64,000 nucleotides of DNA from Charina bottae (GCA_023362775.1 JALMGJ010000002.1:56328914-56392913), one strand, 5' to 3'. Positions 31,469 to 45,108 are shown, counted from the stretch's first letter. Translations and numbers: made by a program. The notes: generated by a model not told the origin, from the sequence alone.

Positions 31469-34429
31469 ACAGTCCATCATATAACTTCATTATCCCACTG
31501 GAAGCCAGAGATTTAAATGTGCTTTTCTTCCTGTAGACCTACTTCCATCTATCTCAAAAGCTTCACAAAATCTTTTAATTTAGGTGGACAATCCAAGCTA
31601 ACATTTTTAAAGCTTGGAACTTCCAAAATCATGCATTCTTATTCTGTGTTATTTGGATGCATGCTAATTTTAATTTATGGCTGGTCCTGTTGAAATGTGA
31701 ATATTTAGATGTGTGTGATTATGTATATAATTAATACTTCAAAATCCTTACTTTAAGAATCATCTGAATATTTAAGCATATTGATTTGCCCTAGCAATGC
31801 CTCCAAATAAGTGCTGTTGGTTGTAGAAAGACTAGACTGACAAACCAATCCTATATGGGTCTATTTAGAAATAAGCCCCATTGATCTCAATAGGATTTCT
31901 GCAGAGCTTAGGATGAGCCTAAATCTGTCAAGGTCACCCTGATCAGCTCAACTAGGTCTTAGCTCATTTACATGTACTGCCAACAGTTGCACTTGAAGGG
32001 GAGGTTCAGGAAAATCCTCTGTGCTTCTAGACTGGTAATGAAGGGGTGGTGGAAGATACAACAAACATATTTCTTTACTGTTCATTCTATAAAGATGCAT
32101 GATTTTAAAACCCCTTTATTTACTAAATTTCCAAGTTGCACAGAATTAGTTTATGTACAATTATTGTTAGCTGACCAGTATGATTCAGTTTCTTTGCATG
32201 TGGCCAAATTTTGTTTTATTGCCTATAAATTTCATTGCCACCAATTATACTGGTCATTTAGACATGGCTGTTTATTTTATTTTATTATTATTATTACCAA
32301 TTTTTTATAATTCTTTGTTTTATTTTATCAGGTATGTTTTAAACGTTATGCTTTTTACATGGAATACTGGTCATTAACTGTAATAAAAGACTGACTGAGC
32401 TCAACAAGATCTTATGGATCATCATTGTTCTCAAGCTCATAATAGTAACTAAAATTTTTAATTTGGAAGATGGATGTAGCCAGAAAAGTTGCATTTGAAC
32501 AAACGCCCACTTTGGCATCTACATTTCTTCTACAGAACGTAAAACTCGTTTATCAGAATAATGTACTTATTATCACTGATTTATGCCAAAGACAATATGT
32601 AAATGTTGTAGATTAATCCTTTATCCAAACCTCAGCTATCTCCTGGTTAATTTCCTATGCTATTTCTCCACTTTCCCTCATGTTCCTCTCATATTATGCA
32701 AATATGACCTAACATCAGTGAAACAACTAATTAACTGAGTAGTCTGGATGTTTTCCAGACATTTCAGATAAGATGGTTTCTCATATGGATCATTGTTCTT
32801 TCTTTGGTCCTATTATTTTCTGCTTGGCAGTCTCCCTTTTGGGGTGCTTTCGTACTAACTGGACTCCATCAAAGAAGACTTCTTGATGATCAAAAATATA
32901 GTGCCTGCACAATTTAAATCAATATATGAGATAACAAAATAAAAGAGCACATGAATGTAGCACTTAAAAAGAAGAAGCTATTGATGGCAAGAATGGAACT
33001 ACAAATACAGATTCAATGGCAATCTTTCCATGTACAATATTTATTTAAATGGCATTTTGTTTTTTGTTTTTACTTGAACCAGACTTTCTCCTTGAATTTG
33101 CATGTTTCATCAGTCTGGAAATTACTGGAATGGAAATTAGTTGAAACATCTAAACTGCTTAGAATAGTGAGTAATTTTAGAACCCACTGGGGGCAGGGGT
33201 AGGAGGATAGAAGATTTTGAAATAATCAATCTGAAAATAGCATGGGAATTTTTACTGATGAGGACAAGTAGCTTTTAATTAAAATTTAAGTTACCCATAC
33301 TCATCCCACAGAGAGCTACTTATATTGGTCTTATAACAACCTGATTCTCATTTAGATGTAACTGTTGTGAAGAAAATCTTTGGCTTAGTGCAATTTTCTC
33401 TACAACTCTGTACACTTTCTCATCTGTTCGCATATTTTGTGGACAGCCTATAATGGCAATGCATAAGTGAACGCTAGCATTAATTAACATTAAAGCCAAA
33501 CTTATGAAATATCACTGGCAGCAAAGTTGGGTTTTTAAATTTTTTATTGATCTAGCTCTCTTTGCCCTAAAGGAGCACAGATTAGTTGTGGATGGAAAGT
33601 TCAGGAGTGTGAAGGAAAAGGCGCTTATGCTAATTACATCTAATTGTGTATCAAGTAAATGCAAAAAAGTTGTTTTTTTTCTCCGATGGGAAACACAAAA
33701 GATTATGTTTTGAATCTTGCTTTGGATTCAGCTGGCCACATCTGATCCATAAGGACAAGGGGTGACAACAGACTTAGAAGGATGGCTTCCTATCCCTTTA
33801 CTGTGACAGGCTGGTAGGAGCCAAGCACCACAGACTATGAAAATAGGACTCAGTTTTGACTTAAGGGCATTTTTGCCTTTAAAGAGAAAAGGCAGAAGAA
33901 GCCAGTCGTGTAGAAGAAACTGGCAGCCAGAACAGGTAGAAAAGGAAATGCTGAGGCAGGCAGGGCAGTGAAAGGTGGGGAAGAGGGAAACAGGAACATG
34001 GAGGACACAAAAGCTAAGAAGGAGATGTAGAAAGTGACAACAGAAGAAAGAAGAAGAAATTAAGAAGTCAGCCAAAAATGCTGTGAGAGATGGTACATAT
34101 AAAGCTAGAGTAAAAAATAAGCAGTTATATGGAGCATATTGGAGACACAGTTTTTACAGTCCCGCCTTGATTTTCCTTGCTTGACAGCCATACCCAACTT
34201 AAACAGGAAGCAGTCAGTCTCCAATCCTCCTTATACAATGCTGGAACCCCCATGCTTAGTAGGGAACCATGTGGGTTATCCAGTACCATCTTGCATAGTA
34301 TATTCAAGCAACTTGGACTACTTGTTTCCTCAGTTCTCTTTTGCCTCTCTTTATCTTCTTCACAAAGAGTATTTGGAGAATCAAAATACTCATTCACTCT
34401 CTTCTTCCTTTTTCTCTTTCTCCTCCTCC
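31469..34429. other. Unassigned stretch
   Basis: AT-rich DNA to about 33.7 kb, then an A/G-rich strand to 34.1 kb. No exon or repeat family recognised. Confidence 0.5.
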
Positions 34430-34490
34430 TCTGCTTCTGCTTCTGCATCTGCATCTGCATCTGCATCTGCATCTGCATCTGCCTCTGCTT
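34430..34490. repeat. (TCTGCA)n hexanucleotide repeat
   Basis: Near-perfect ctgcat/ctgctt units lie in a C/T-rich stretch. The serine/alanine and Met/Gln runs predicted from this tract are low-complexity artefacts. Confidence 0.95.
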
Positions 34491-37400
34491 CTTCCCCTGG
34501 CCCTTCCTTGATACCTCAGTCCATTCATGTCCCAGAGCAGAACTAGATTAGAGCAAGGGAACAGCCAAGGGAAATTCTCCTGTTTTCCTCTGTTCCCTAG
34601 AGTTCCTATGACAGCACATAAAGCTTCTTGTAGCCTTAAGGATGAAGAGGCTAGTTTACTCTTTAAATGGGAATGCTGTTATTTGTGATGAGTATCCAAA
34701 ATGACTTTCTGTTAAAGATAAGTTTGTTAGAGTTCTTGTGTTGCCCTGGCGAATTATTCCCGTACAAAGCAAAAGCATTCTCATGGTGACGTGAATGCCA
34801 GGTGGCTGGATAACAGAGAAGCCTTGGCTTTGTTTACATCTTCATTAGATATGAAGCTAGAAGGTACCATTGTTATGGCTAGCAATAGATCTTCCCATGA
34901 AAGTGAAGCCTCCTGATATCCTTCTGTGGGAAGCCTTGCCCAGGCCCCCCCTGAGCAAGGAGGGGCAGAACTCAGTGCGTAGATGCAGCACTGCCATCCA
35001 ATAGCAGGTCATGCTATGTGCTTTAGGCCTAATGCTTTGAGGCCTAGTGTGTGTAACAGCTAACTTCCAGCCAATCAGAATGCTAGAAGAACTGAATATA
35101 CAACCATGCAAAATGGTGTTCTATGTCTTCTTGATTTCTAGTGTCTTCTAGCCATGTAGTTCTTCACGTGTTCACTTCCCGTGGACTGGGCAGAGTGAGC
35201 TATGCCTGGCTTTGGGTATAGGCCATGGCAGGAACTCTGGCCCTGGGATCAATACACGGAACTCTGCTTATAAGTTTGTTTTGTTTTTCCTTTTACAATG
35301 ATGTATCCTGTATATTCATCTTTTTAATCATTGCGATAATGTACTGTATCTGCATTATTGCCTTATGCTAAACAGTAAACACTGTTGGCCCTAACAAGCT
35401 GCATTCTTGTCTGTTTATTCTCAAGCCTCGGTTTTTCCCCTTTAAGCCAGCATATACCCCATCAAAGTTTGTTGGTATTAGGCATGGCCTTATTTCAAGT
35501 TCTTCCCAATAATTTCTGAATTAGGTCTGCAGTGATGCTTTTGCATGAATTGTGTTGAACTTGTTACCTTATTCTCTCTCTCTTTCTCAGTCTTTCTCTT
35601 TGCTTTATCTCTGCTTAGTACTGGAATGTAATATTCACTCATTGTCATTGTGAATAGGTAGCAGGCTTGAACACTAATGTCTCTTTTGCACTTATATTTG
35701 AATAGCTGTTATTAAGTTGCTTAGTGAAAAAGAAGTAGGTGGTGTTAAAACTGAATGTTCTGTACTGTATATGTTCCTATGGCCTTCTTACATTGCCTGT
35801 TACAGAAATAGGCTGGAACACTATATCACAGGAAGTAAGGAGTGATAAGAAGCAAGAAGCTTGGCTAAAGTAAAAAAAAAATGGGCTAAAGGGTTGAAGT
35901 GGAGAGGGCACACCCTTGTACGGATGTATTGCTTTGAACCGTATGCCAAGTATTGAGAAGCATGAAGACTCAAAGTTGGAGCATTTCCTAAAGCAGCTCC
36001 TCACCAGATAAGCTGGATGATGGGTTTCCAAATCCAAAACACCAGAATGGCAAAGGCAAGAACAGTCTGGAGCCAATGAAAACTGATGGGTTTTGAAGCA
36101 AGGATTTTGAGGGCTTAAAAATGCTGTTTTCCCACCTGCCTGGTAGAGGGACTTTACCATCTGCCTCTTGGTACATACCTTGCCTTCTCAGCTGTAGGTT
36201 CAGCTGTTCTTTTCTTTTCTGGCTGTAGCTTCTTCTGTCTTTCCAGCCAAGGCTGCAAATTACAGTAAGTGGATACAGAGCAACTTAGCCATCTGACTCT
36301 TGAATCTGCCTCCAGGCATATCTATGCTCTTCTATGTTCATAATACTTGTACCATATTTATTGCTTATAACATTTGTGTCAGTTTTATGCCTACTTTGTA
36401 AGCATGCAAAAACCATTTAAGTAAACTTAGGTATTTGAAAGGCTTCTTTGCATCTTACTATATAAAGCTGCACCAAAGTATTTATGACAGAAAGGCTCTG
36501 TTTGTGCTGTCTGCATGATGCGAGCATTCTGGGTGGTGGATTCACAGTTCTCAGAGAGGGTTATAAACCAGAGGTATTTGGATATGAGCTCGGGACCCTA
36601 GGAATACAAGATTTAGAGGACAATTGAACATAATAAGCTGTTTTAGGTTCTATCTGTAATTTCTCCTTTATACAGGGATTCATTGCTCTACTGAAATTTC
36701 AGGAAGATAATGTCCACCCTTGGCTCTATGAGTGATGATCCAAGATCTTTACAGTGGTAAATTATGCTTTGCATAAGCATCGTTGATAGTAGGTCCATAG
36801 TATGGAATGAGGTTATCAATAATGCCTGCAAGCCCTATATAATTGTTGGCAGTAAACTCAGTAGGCCTCTCCTGATTTAATATTGGCAATACTAAGGAAT
36901 GGGAGGCAGAATTATTCTTAGTCAATTATCGTCCCCACAAAACCTAGATGATTGATGCTATCAACAATGTCTGATCAGGTCTATTGTGCATCTAACACCC
37001 ATGTACATGTATACTTACAGTAGATTAGGTTTTAGTCTGGAAGCTATATGAACTCAACATCTTGACATTCTAATTTTAGCAATTAAAAATTTCAGTGTGA
37101 ATGAGGCAACTTTTCTGGAGCATCTTTCTGTTTTTGACAAAGATGAGATGTAAGTCATCAATATTGCTGTGACTTAGCAATTCATTTACACCATTTTACT
37201 GCTTTAGACATAACACAGTATAGTTTTGAGCTTGATGAAATATTGTTATCGACATAATTCATTTTATGCCACTTCAACAAGGTATTTGAATCTGTGACTG
37301 CTCCCATTAGAGGCTGAAAATTGAATTGAAAATTCATGTGCAAGCTGTATGGATGCAGCTAACCTGAGTCTCTGAAAAGTGTCAATTAAATTCACCTTTC

Positions 37401-37773
37401 AGCTTTCAAGCAGAAAAATTGGAGCCAAAAGCTTTACAAAAATGTAGCTTCCATTATCATAACATCTGATGACTAGAGAACATATTCCAGACAGAAATTT
37501 CTAACAATCATCCCCTCTCTTTTCCTAAAGTGCACAAAACTGTTGATTGGTGAACATAAGAGAAATTATTAGCTTTTTCTTTCAAAAACCTGAAGTTATT
37601 AAAAATGTGACTAATTAACCATTGATATCACATGTCAGCTTTTCCTGAATATTTTAGTCATAAAAATATACATAGGCAGCTTGATCTCAGATGTTGTAGA
37701 CAATCCACAAATGCAGTGTTGAGAACCCCTAAATTCCTCAAATTTCTGCTTTGCACACAGTATATTTTACATT
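34491..37773. other. Unassigned stretch
   Basis: 34.7-35.45 kb has some LTR-like features (ccaatcag box, gc-rich leader, t-rich end), but neither clear termini nor a TSD. The remainder is ordinary AT-rich sequence. Confidence 0.45.
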
Positions 37774-37855
37774 CAGTTCCTAAAATCTTGTATTTTAATT
37801 AAAATACAAAAGATTTTGTAAAAGATTTAATTAAAATCTTGTATTTTAGGAACTG
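37774..37855. repeat. Nested palindrome directly before an L2 tail
   Basis: cagttcctaaaat (37774-37786) is inverted as attttaggaactg (37843-37855). Between them aaaatcttgtattttaatt appears directly repeated and also as an inverted copy. The L2 tail begins within a few bases of the right edge. Confidence 0.8.
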
Positions 37856-37857
37856 TA

Positions 37858-37940
37858 TTGTAACCCGCCCAGAGTCCCTTGCATGGGAGATGGGCGGGGA
37901 ATAAATTTGAATAATAAATAAATAAATAAATAAATAAAAA
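37858..37940 (+). mobile_element. L2 3' tail only
   Basis: gtaacccgcccagagtccct, then gcatgggagatgggcgggg and an (AAAT)n tail. This is a 5'-truncated L2 reduced to its last roughly 80 bp. Confidence 0.85.
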
Positions 37941-38433
37941 ATCTACATTTAAAGATAACAGATGGAAGATAATTTCAAAAAAACTTCTAGATGATATCCT
38001 TGAAATCTTTCCTAATCATATTAGAGAAGCAGGTGACAATGTACAGTGCTGATCTTGAAAAAGCTAAAGAGGACCAAATGTGGTTGTAGGGGTCTAGACT
38101 AAACAGGGAAATAATATGGATAAATCTATGTAGTAACCAAAATCAAGCTTTTCTTGATGAAGACTTTACCATTTCAATTTCTGAATACTGATGCCCATTC
38201 TCATGTAATGGAGCAAAAGCCTCCCAAAACATTAATTTAAAAATACACATATTTTCAGTTAAATCTCATGAGGTTTTTTTATTTCAATCTCATCCATGAA
38301 AATTCATTGAATCTTGTGCAAAGTCTCACAAGATTTCCTCATTCTTGTGTGAGATTTCTCAAGAGTTCAGAAATCTCATGCAAGATGCCAACTTCTCATA
38401 TGTGAACACTAAAATCTTGTCATATATGGATAA

Positions 38434-38760
38434 TGGGGCGTGGTGGCTCAGCAGGTAAGATGCCAGGCTTGTTGATTGGAAGATCGCAAGTTCGAATCCC
38501 TAGCCCCACGTGATGGAGTGAGCTCCCGCACTCGCCCCAGCTCTTGCCAACTTAGCAATTTGAAAGCATGCAAATGCAAGTAGATGAATAGGTACCACTT
38601 CGGTGGGTAGGTAACAGCATTCCGTGTGCGTCATGCCGGCCACATGACCGCGGAAGTGTCTTTGGACAACACTGGCTCTTTGGCTAACAAACAGAGATGA
38701 GCACCAGCCCCTAGAGTCAGACATGACTGCACAAATGCGTGGGGGAAACCTTTACCTTTA
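38434..38760 (+). mobile_element. Sauria-type SINE, full length
   Basis: The tRNA-derived head has a box A-like tggctcagcaggtaagat and a box B gttcgaatccc. The conserved body follows (gcatgcaaatgcaagtagat, ggtaccacttcgg, gccggccacatgacc). The 3' end is ccctagagtcagacatgact, ending aaacctttacctttа-like repeats. The agtc(a/g)gacatgact segment resembles the BovB 3' end at 20433-20455. A short taatgg flanks both sides. Pol III would transcribe it and BovB machinery would presumably retrotranspose it. Confidence 0.9.
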
Positions 38761-38764
38761 ATGG

Positions 38765-39885
38765 TTAATTAGAAGACTTTGGGGCATTATTTTTTTAAAT
38801 TATTTGGGGGAATCTGGTGATTTTCCATGGATGTTCTAGTGTCCTCTTGAATAGACCATACTGAAAATTTTCCAGAATTGGAGTCTGAAATGAAGCCACC
38901 CTCTCAAATCCAGTGGGCCCAATTTCAGTAAAGTTTCTCATTGTCTGAGAATAATCTGACTTGAATTGCCCCTTAGATTGGACCTCTGCTATGACCTTGT
39001 CCCTTTCCTATTCAAAAATCTTTTCTTTAGTGAAGAGGAAAATATGGTGGTGCAGCACTCTGTCCCAATGGGGAATTTAGATAAACACATAAATGTTTCC
39101 AGTTATATGCAGCATCATATGAAATTGGGTATCAGTGTCAGTCAATCAGCCTGTCATTCACCGACCTCAACCCCACTTGTTAACAATCTTCATTTTATGT
39201 TTGGCCTAAAAAGAAAAGGCTGACCGAGGAATGGGAATAAAAACTAATGTTTCCACACCACCACAACCCAGCAAGTTATCATAACTTTATTTTCTATATT
39301 CTGGACAGAACAGGCTACCTTAACCAGGACATCAGCATTTTTAGGTTAATGTCAAGATTACTAAGAAGTAAGGGACTAGGCACAAGTTCACATAAACCTT
39401 GAAATATATGATTAAATGCTTAAAAAAAGTTCCAAATATTTGGAGAAGCATGAGTTCTATTGGATAGCTACTGTATGTTCCAAACTACACATTATTCTGA
39501 GCGTTCAGATAATTTTCTGTGGGGATTTTAAAAAAGGATTTTTTTTCTAGCATCACCAATAGAAGCTACATCCTGGTGATGTGATTTCTTGTAACTTACT
39601 TAGAGATCCATGTTTAGAAACTTTTTTCACTGTGATGTCTTCTGATTGATTGGAAACTTAAATCCTTCCATTTTTTAATGGCAGTCATATTTGTTTCATC
39701 ACTACCAAGAGAAGCAGGTGACATTGTTACCTTATTTGCAAACTTCTCCAACTTGGTGTCTGCCATATATTAGCCATTAATGCCCAGAACTTTCACAGTT
39801 TCTCAGGGAAAATCTAAGATATCTGGAAGATATCAAACTAGACTGTTTGCCTTAGGAACATTCAAACTACTGTATACATACATTA
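38765..39885. other. Unassigned stretch between SINEs
   Basis: No exon or repeat recognised. Confidence 0.5.
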
Positions 39886-40217
39886 TAAAAAAGGTAAAGG
39901 TTTCCCCTGCACAGTTGTGTTCGACTCTAGGGGACGGTGCTCATCTCCGTTTCTTAGCTGAAGAGCCAGCGTTGTCCGAAGACGCTTCCGCGGTCATGTG
40001 GCCGGCATGAAGTGTGTGGAACGCTGTTACCTTCCCACCGAAGTGGTACCTATTTATCTACTTGCATTTGCATGCTTTCGAATTGCTAGGTTGGCAAGAG
40101 CTGGGGCTAGTTCAGGAGCTCACTTTGTCATGCGGGGCTAGGGATTCGAACCTCCGAACTTGTGATCTTCCGATCGACAAGCCTGGCATCCTACGCGCTG
40201 AGCCACCACGCCCCTTG
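39886..40217 (-). mobile_element. Sauria-type SINE, full length, antisense
   Basis: The plus strand shows the inverse order: ggtaaaggtttcccctgcac, ttcgactctagggg, ggtcatgtggccggcatga, ggtacctatttatctacttg, then box B as gggattcgaacctcc and box A as gcgctgagccaccacgcccc. It is complete and moderately diverged from the 38.4-kb copy. Confidence 0.9.
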
Positions 40218-40914
40218 CATACATATAGTATGCTATAGTAAAATACCATGGATTTCCTTTTTCTTTCCTTTTCTACCCATTTCCCCCAAAAACTGCAGTG
40301 AATTTTAATTTGAATATGCTAGATTTGTTTAGTCACAAGTGTAGAACTAGCTATAAGTCAATTTTCCTTTGACTTCAAACACAAATTTTATTTCCAGATA
40401 TTTTGCATTTTTCTATTCTGAGAAGAATTAGATGTACTTAAGCAATGTAGTATTTTATTTCTCCCATGTTTTCTGTTTGCTTCCTCTGATTTCTGAGAGT
40501 CACTATAGCAACAAAAACAGAGGAAATGAAGAACCTGAGAACAACCAGTATGACAAGTCCAATTTGCAGCCAGCTGAGCTGTGTAACAAAAATCTATGTC
40601 ATATTTAATGACAATCTATGCCACAAGTAACTGATTATCCTGACAGGGATGCATGCTTATTGTTAGCTTCTTTTTTCCCCCATTGACAACAATGGAAGGT
40701 GCAATTTTATCAGTACTGATAGGTTTATGGCTTAGTTTCCTTTTCTCCCCTAGTTCTCTAAAGTTTCAGACATTTTGTAGGAATTGGACTGATTGCAGAG
40801 AAAATTAAAAAGCTCCATAGATAGGTTAGGTTATGTCCATGGAAATGTTTGCCAGGGATTTATTTCTCAGTGTCTTGTTCTGCATTGTGTTTCTCATATA
40901 GTAATTCAGGTGAG
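40218..40914. other. Unassigned stretch
   Basis: No exon or repeat recognised. Confidence 0.5.
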
Positions 40915-41382
40915 ACAGAGCTGTTTTGTTTCCAGGTTCTGGATGGGGCAGGCTTACATCCTCTTAAGGAGCAGGCTTGCAGCCTGGATGACCTCTTGGA
41001 TCTAGTACTGATGCTGGCCAGGCCGTCAATGGCAATAAAGACCTTTTGTTAGCTTTGGTGTGTCCCTACCTGGTGGAGGGACACTTGGCTTCAGTGATTC
41101 ATGTGCTGCAATCTTAAACCTGAACTAACATCATAAACCCTTCACAGGTCAGTCCTTGAGAAGGTAGAAATTGCAGCTGATCCAAAATGTGGTAATACAA
41201 GTAGTGATTGGAAACACCCTTGGGGTTCATATTTCACTACCTGCCTTTTGAGCTCAAACCAGCTTTAAATGGCTTGTCGCAACCTACTGCTCCCTCATGG
41301 TCTTGGGTTATGGTATTTATTGTTCGTTCCCCCCTCCCCATTTTCAACTTCTCATACATTTTTCTTAGTTTACTATGCCATG

Positions 41383-41419
<37 letters not shown>

Positions 41420-41495
41420 ATGTTATAGGATTTGTAAGCTACTTAGAATCATTTGAATGATTTGGCACAGAAGCAGCAGAATAAACAAACAAACT
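40915..41495 (+). mobile_element. Old L2 fragment (C-terminal ORF2 and tail)
   Basis: Frames read VLDGAGLHPLKEQACSLDDL (compare [20 protein letters not shown] in the 3.5-kb copy), then a decayed palm/C-terminal segment near 41160-41290. A tail follows with gtaagctacttagaatcatt and an (AAAC)n end. A (TGA)12 microsatellite at 41383-41419 interrupts the 3' UTR. It is much more decayed than the other L2 copies. Confidence 0.6.
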
Positions 41496-41599
41496 TCTAG
41501 CTTCCTTCATTACCATCTGCTCCTGGTGGAATCTGCCTGTCTAATACATACAGGCTAAGAGAGCATATGAAGGTTGGGCTTTGAAGTAGCAGGATAGAA

Positions 41600-41940
41600 A
41601 GAATATTAATGCTTTTGAACTTTGGTGTTGGAGAGTATTCTTGAGAATGCCATGGCTAGCTGGGAAAACAAAGAAATGGAACACATCTATCCAGAGTTCT
41701 CACTCTAGGCATGAAGGACCAAGCTCAAATTATCATATTATGGACACAAGCTCCCTTGAGAAGTCTGTAATACTGGGAAAGGTCAAATGAAAGAGAAGAG
41801 AACAAGAAGAGAAAAACAAATGGATGGATTCGGTTATAGCAGTGAGGGGTACACTGAAGGAATACCTAAAGGGCCAGGATGAGGACAGATCATCCTGGAG
41901 AAGGTCTATCTCTGTGGTTGCTAAGAGCCGGATGGCACAT

Positions 41941-41977
<37 letters not shown>

Positions 41978-41978
41978 G
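41600..41978 (+). mobile_element. Old RTE-clade LINE 3' fragment with (AATC)n tail
   Basis: NINAFELWCWR, then LRMPWLAGK, matches the BovB C-terminal DAFELWCWRRLLRVPWTARR at 23610-23670. It continues through aggtcaaatgaaagagaaga-type basic codons and ends in (AATC)n at 41941-41977. Several stops and frameshifts. It is a different, older RTE family from the 20-23 kb BovB, as its tail differs. Confidence 0.7.
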
Positions 41979-42359
41979 AGAGGTTGATAAGGGTTAGCTC
42001 CTTGGATGTAAGGGAATGGGAGCCCAAAGGATAACCTTCTTGGTTGTGGCCCTTTCATACTAGAATGGCTGAGTTCAGGGTGGTCCCTACCCTGCAATCA
42101 TTGAGGCTTTGGTGAGGAAAGTGCTATATAAGACATTAGCACTTTGATGGTGGATTGAGGGATTGGCTAACATGAGTTGCTATGGTGCTGTGAACTGGAT
42201 TTATAGATGTCTTATTGTTTTAGAATTTTCAGTTGATTGAATAGGCAGATAAATAAATGGAGCATCTGTGGGTTCTGCCACAGATGCATTTGATAACAGA
42301 CAGTTCAGCTTTCTCTATGATAGAGTATTATTGAATAGATTTCCCCAGAAAATCTAAAG

Positions 42360-42845
42360 CAACCCCCCTTCATACTACGATTTAGGAGCAGGTTCAAACT
42401 GTTTCCCTTTCTATGCCTTTTAATACCACTGATTTAGCTTTTGCTGTTGTTTTTACATAGTGGATGTTCTTATTGTTTTTATTGTACTTATTCTTTAGGA
42501 CAGAGATAGAGGTGTCTATCACCTAGAGCCTTTAAAGGAGTAGGCAGCATATACATTTTCTAAGGGTTATTGTTACTGTTGTAGGGTTTTCTTTTCTTCT
42601 GTTTTTTGCTTGTTATTTCTTTTAATAGTTCTAATACATTCCGCGCGTGTCATGCCAGCCACATGACTGCGGAAGCGTCTTCGGACAGCGCTGGCTCTTC
42701 AGCTAAGAAATGGAGATGAGCACCGCCCCCTAGAGTCAGACATGACTGTGCAGGGGAAAACCTTTAACCTAATACATTGCTGTAAACTGCCTGGATCCCT
42801 AAAGGGAGTGGGTGGCATTTAAATCTTTTAAATAAATAATGTAAA
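42360..42845 (+). mobile_element. Old L2 3' end interrupted by a SINE
   Basis: A decayed C-terminal/3' UTR-like region is followed by tgtaaactgcctggatccct, then gagtgggtggcatttaaatc and an AAAT tail (42780-42840). The truncated Sauria SINE at 42641-42768 sits inside it. Upstream (42000-42260) may belong to the same element but is too decayed to be sure. Confidence 0.5.
42631..42778 (+). mobile_element. Sauria-type SINE, 5'-truncated, 10-bp TSD
   Basis: The 128-bp 3' half of the SINE (ccgcgcgtgtcatgccagcc, then gaaaacctttaa end) lies between perfect ctaatacatt repeats at 42631-42640 and 42769-42778. It inserted into an old L2 tail. Confidence 0.9.
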
Positions 42846-43944
42846 GTTACATTTAAGTTGTAATGCTCTATAAGCAAGTTTCAGTGAATTGATTGCTACT
42901 TAATTCTGGGTAGACATGCATATTATAAAATTATTAGCAGATGATTGAATGGTAATGTGTATTCAGGGAAAAGAGCATTAATGAGAAAAACCAGCATTCA
43001 AAGAGCAGAGTTCAGTCTCTAGATTTCATTTCATTCTTTGGAATTGCTGGATGTACTTCGACGTAGTAGAACCTGAAAAAATATATTTGTTAGGGTACAT
43101 CTTTCCAAGGTTGGATTTTAAAAAAAATCAAAATTGATTACATTATTAACTGCACACAGCAGTTTTATGTTCAGTTCTTGGATTCTTTTGCAAAAGAAAA
43201 AAAGCTGGCCATATGTTGATATACCACAAAGCCTTCCATGCAGTTTGCACAGCTGATCATAGACTCTGTAACTGTAGCACTGATTCTGGGGAACAAGCAG
43301 ATAGTTATGCGGCATAAGCACCTTGGCACATGTGCGCAGCTATGTACATTCAGTGCACATCCTCCTTTCATCAACATGGCAACATAATGGGAACATGAAT
43401 CACAGGATGCAGAGGCTTTCAGAGATACTTTAAATTCCCTCCAGGAGTCACAGAAATGTTTCAAAGCCATTATGCCTACAGAGGCAGCTAACCTGATAAA
43501 ACATAAACCAGGGAATCTCATATAGTCTCACATTAAAAACTAAGAGACAAAAGCTTTGGTTCCAAGAAGAAATATATGCATTCAGATCAACTAGAAGGTA
43601 TAAATTCAACCTGCTTACTTAATACAGTTTAAGACCTCCAGAGGACAAGTTCACATTCAGAGCAAGATATGTGTTTCCTGATGCAATTCTAAGTTAGGTA
43701 AACCACAATAAGAAAATTAATAAAGCATTATTTTTGTGGCATAGCTTCCATACGTTTTTAAACTAAACACTTCAGATTTTGTAAATAGCACAGGAAAACA
43801 TGTGAGATATAAGAACAAAGACTATGGCTACAGCTCATACTTTGCCTCCCCAAAAAAGGACCTCTACAAAATGACATTTCAACATGGAGCTTAAAATGGT
43901 TCCACTTGACTTTTGTATATAAGTGGGATCTTGGTTGTAGCCAC

Positions 43945-43946
<2 letters not shown>
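42846..43946. other. Unassigned stretch
   Basis: No exon or repeat recognised. Confidence 0.5.

Positions 43947-43985
<39 letters not shown>
43947..43985. repeat. (AC)n microsatellite
   Basis: About 39 bp of AC dinucleotides. Confidence 0.98.
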
Positions 43986-43986
<1 letters not shown>

Positions 43987-44380
43987 CTCTGTCCTAAAGA
44001 ATTTGTTTACCTGTGTCACTTTTGTGGTAAATTAAACACATTTGCAAGCAAAGCTTTGAGTGCATGCCTTTTCCATTTTAATTTCTCAGAAAGCTTATGG
44101 GGCCCAAGCAAACCAGAGGTATTACTGGAAATAATACATTTTAATTTTCTTGTGTATGAGCTTTCCACATTACTTTAATAAAAACATTTTTAATGTAGAA
44201 TGTTAGAATTTTAACATATCTAAATTTTAACAGTTTTAGGGACAGGGTAAAGGCCCGGATGGTTTTAAGACTACTCATCTTTGCTCTAAAACCTTTTTGA
44301 AAAGTTTTGAAACTGGGACTATTCAAAACTGGTGATTCTCAACTATGAAGATTGGGAGGGAAGTGGGAGGAGGAATTCAG
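43986..44380. other. Unassigned stretch
   Basis: No exon or repeat recognised. Confidence 0.5.
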
Positions 44381-45108
44381 TATTGAAAAATAACATGGAC
44401 TTCCAGTGGGGACATGACGGACTGAACAGCTGTGCCCACGGGCTTAGCGGGCGGAGATGACAACGCGGCAATATTTTTTGGGCTCAGGCAGGTTTTCCTG
44501 AAAGCCAGGAGTGTTCTCTGGATAAAGGAAAACACCTGAAATCACCCCATCTGTCCTCCGGATGGCTGCTTGTAGCCAGAAGATCACAAACAGTGTTTCG
44601 CGTTCGACTGGTAAGAGCTAGAAGGGAGGTGGGGACGTCATCATTTTCCAAGCCGTGCTGTAGCCTTAAAGAGACATTAAGACCAGCCACCCCATTTCTA
44701 AATCACCCAATTTATATATATATATATTTAAGTATGCGTACCCTAAGAGAGGCTTTCTACAGCAAGGAGAAGTTGGCTGTCTTGGTGCTTATCGTTATTT
44801 TTGGGATTACTTTTTTTAAAAAAATCTTTTTTAAATTTTGGACTTCATTTTCCTTCTAAATAATAAGGAGGATTGAGAGTAAACAATTGTTTTCCTGTTA
44901 TTATTTTTGTACTAAATTTGAAGATATTAGCATTTTCCTACATGTTGAATCGGCTGATTTGAACTTTCAGCTTTCTGTTTCTACTTTCCCTTTGGAACTG
45001 TCTGCTTATCTCACTTTCACTTTGTGTAAACACTTTTCAGAACTTTTCTATATCTACGACTTTCGCTGGTTAAGTTCCTAGGGAGTGCCATAATCTACTG
45101 CATGAGAC

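Noticed and set aside
34139..34546. 135-codon frame with a serine/alanine run
   Set aside because: The run is the (TCTGCA)n repeat read as codons; the other frames give Cys/Ile and Met/Gln runs from the same tract.
34740..35480. Candidate LTR with a CCAAT box
   Set aside because: I could define neither TG...CA termini nor a TSD, and saw no second copy in the window.
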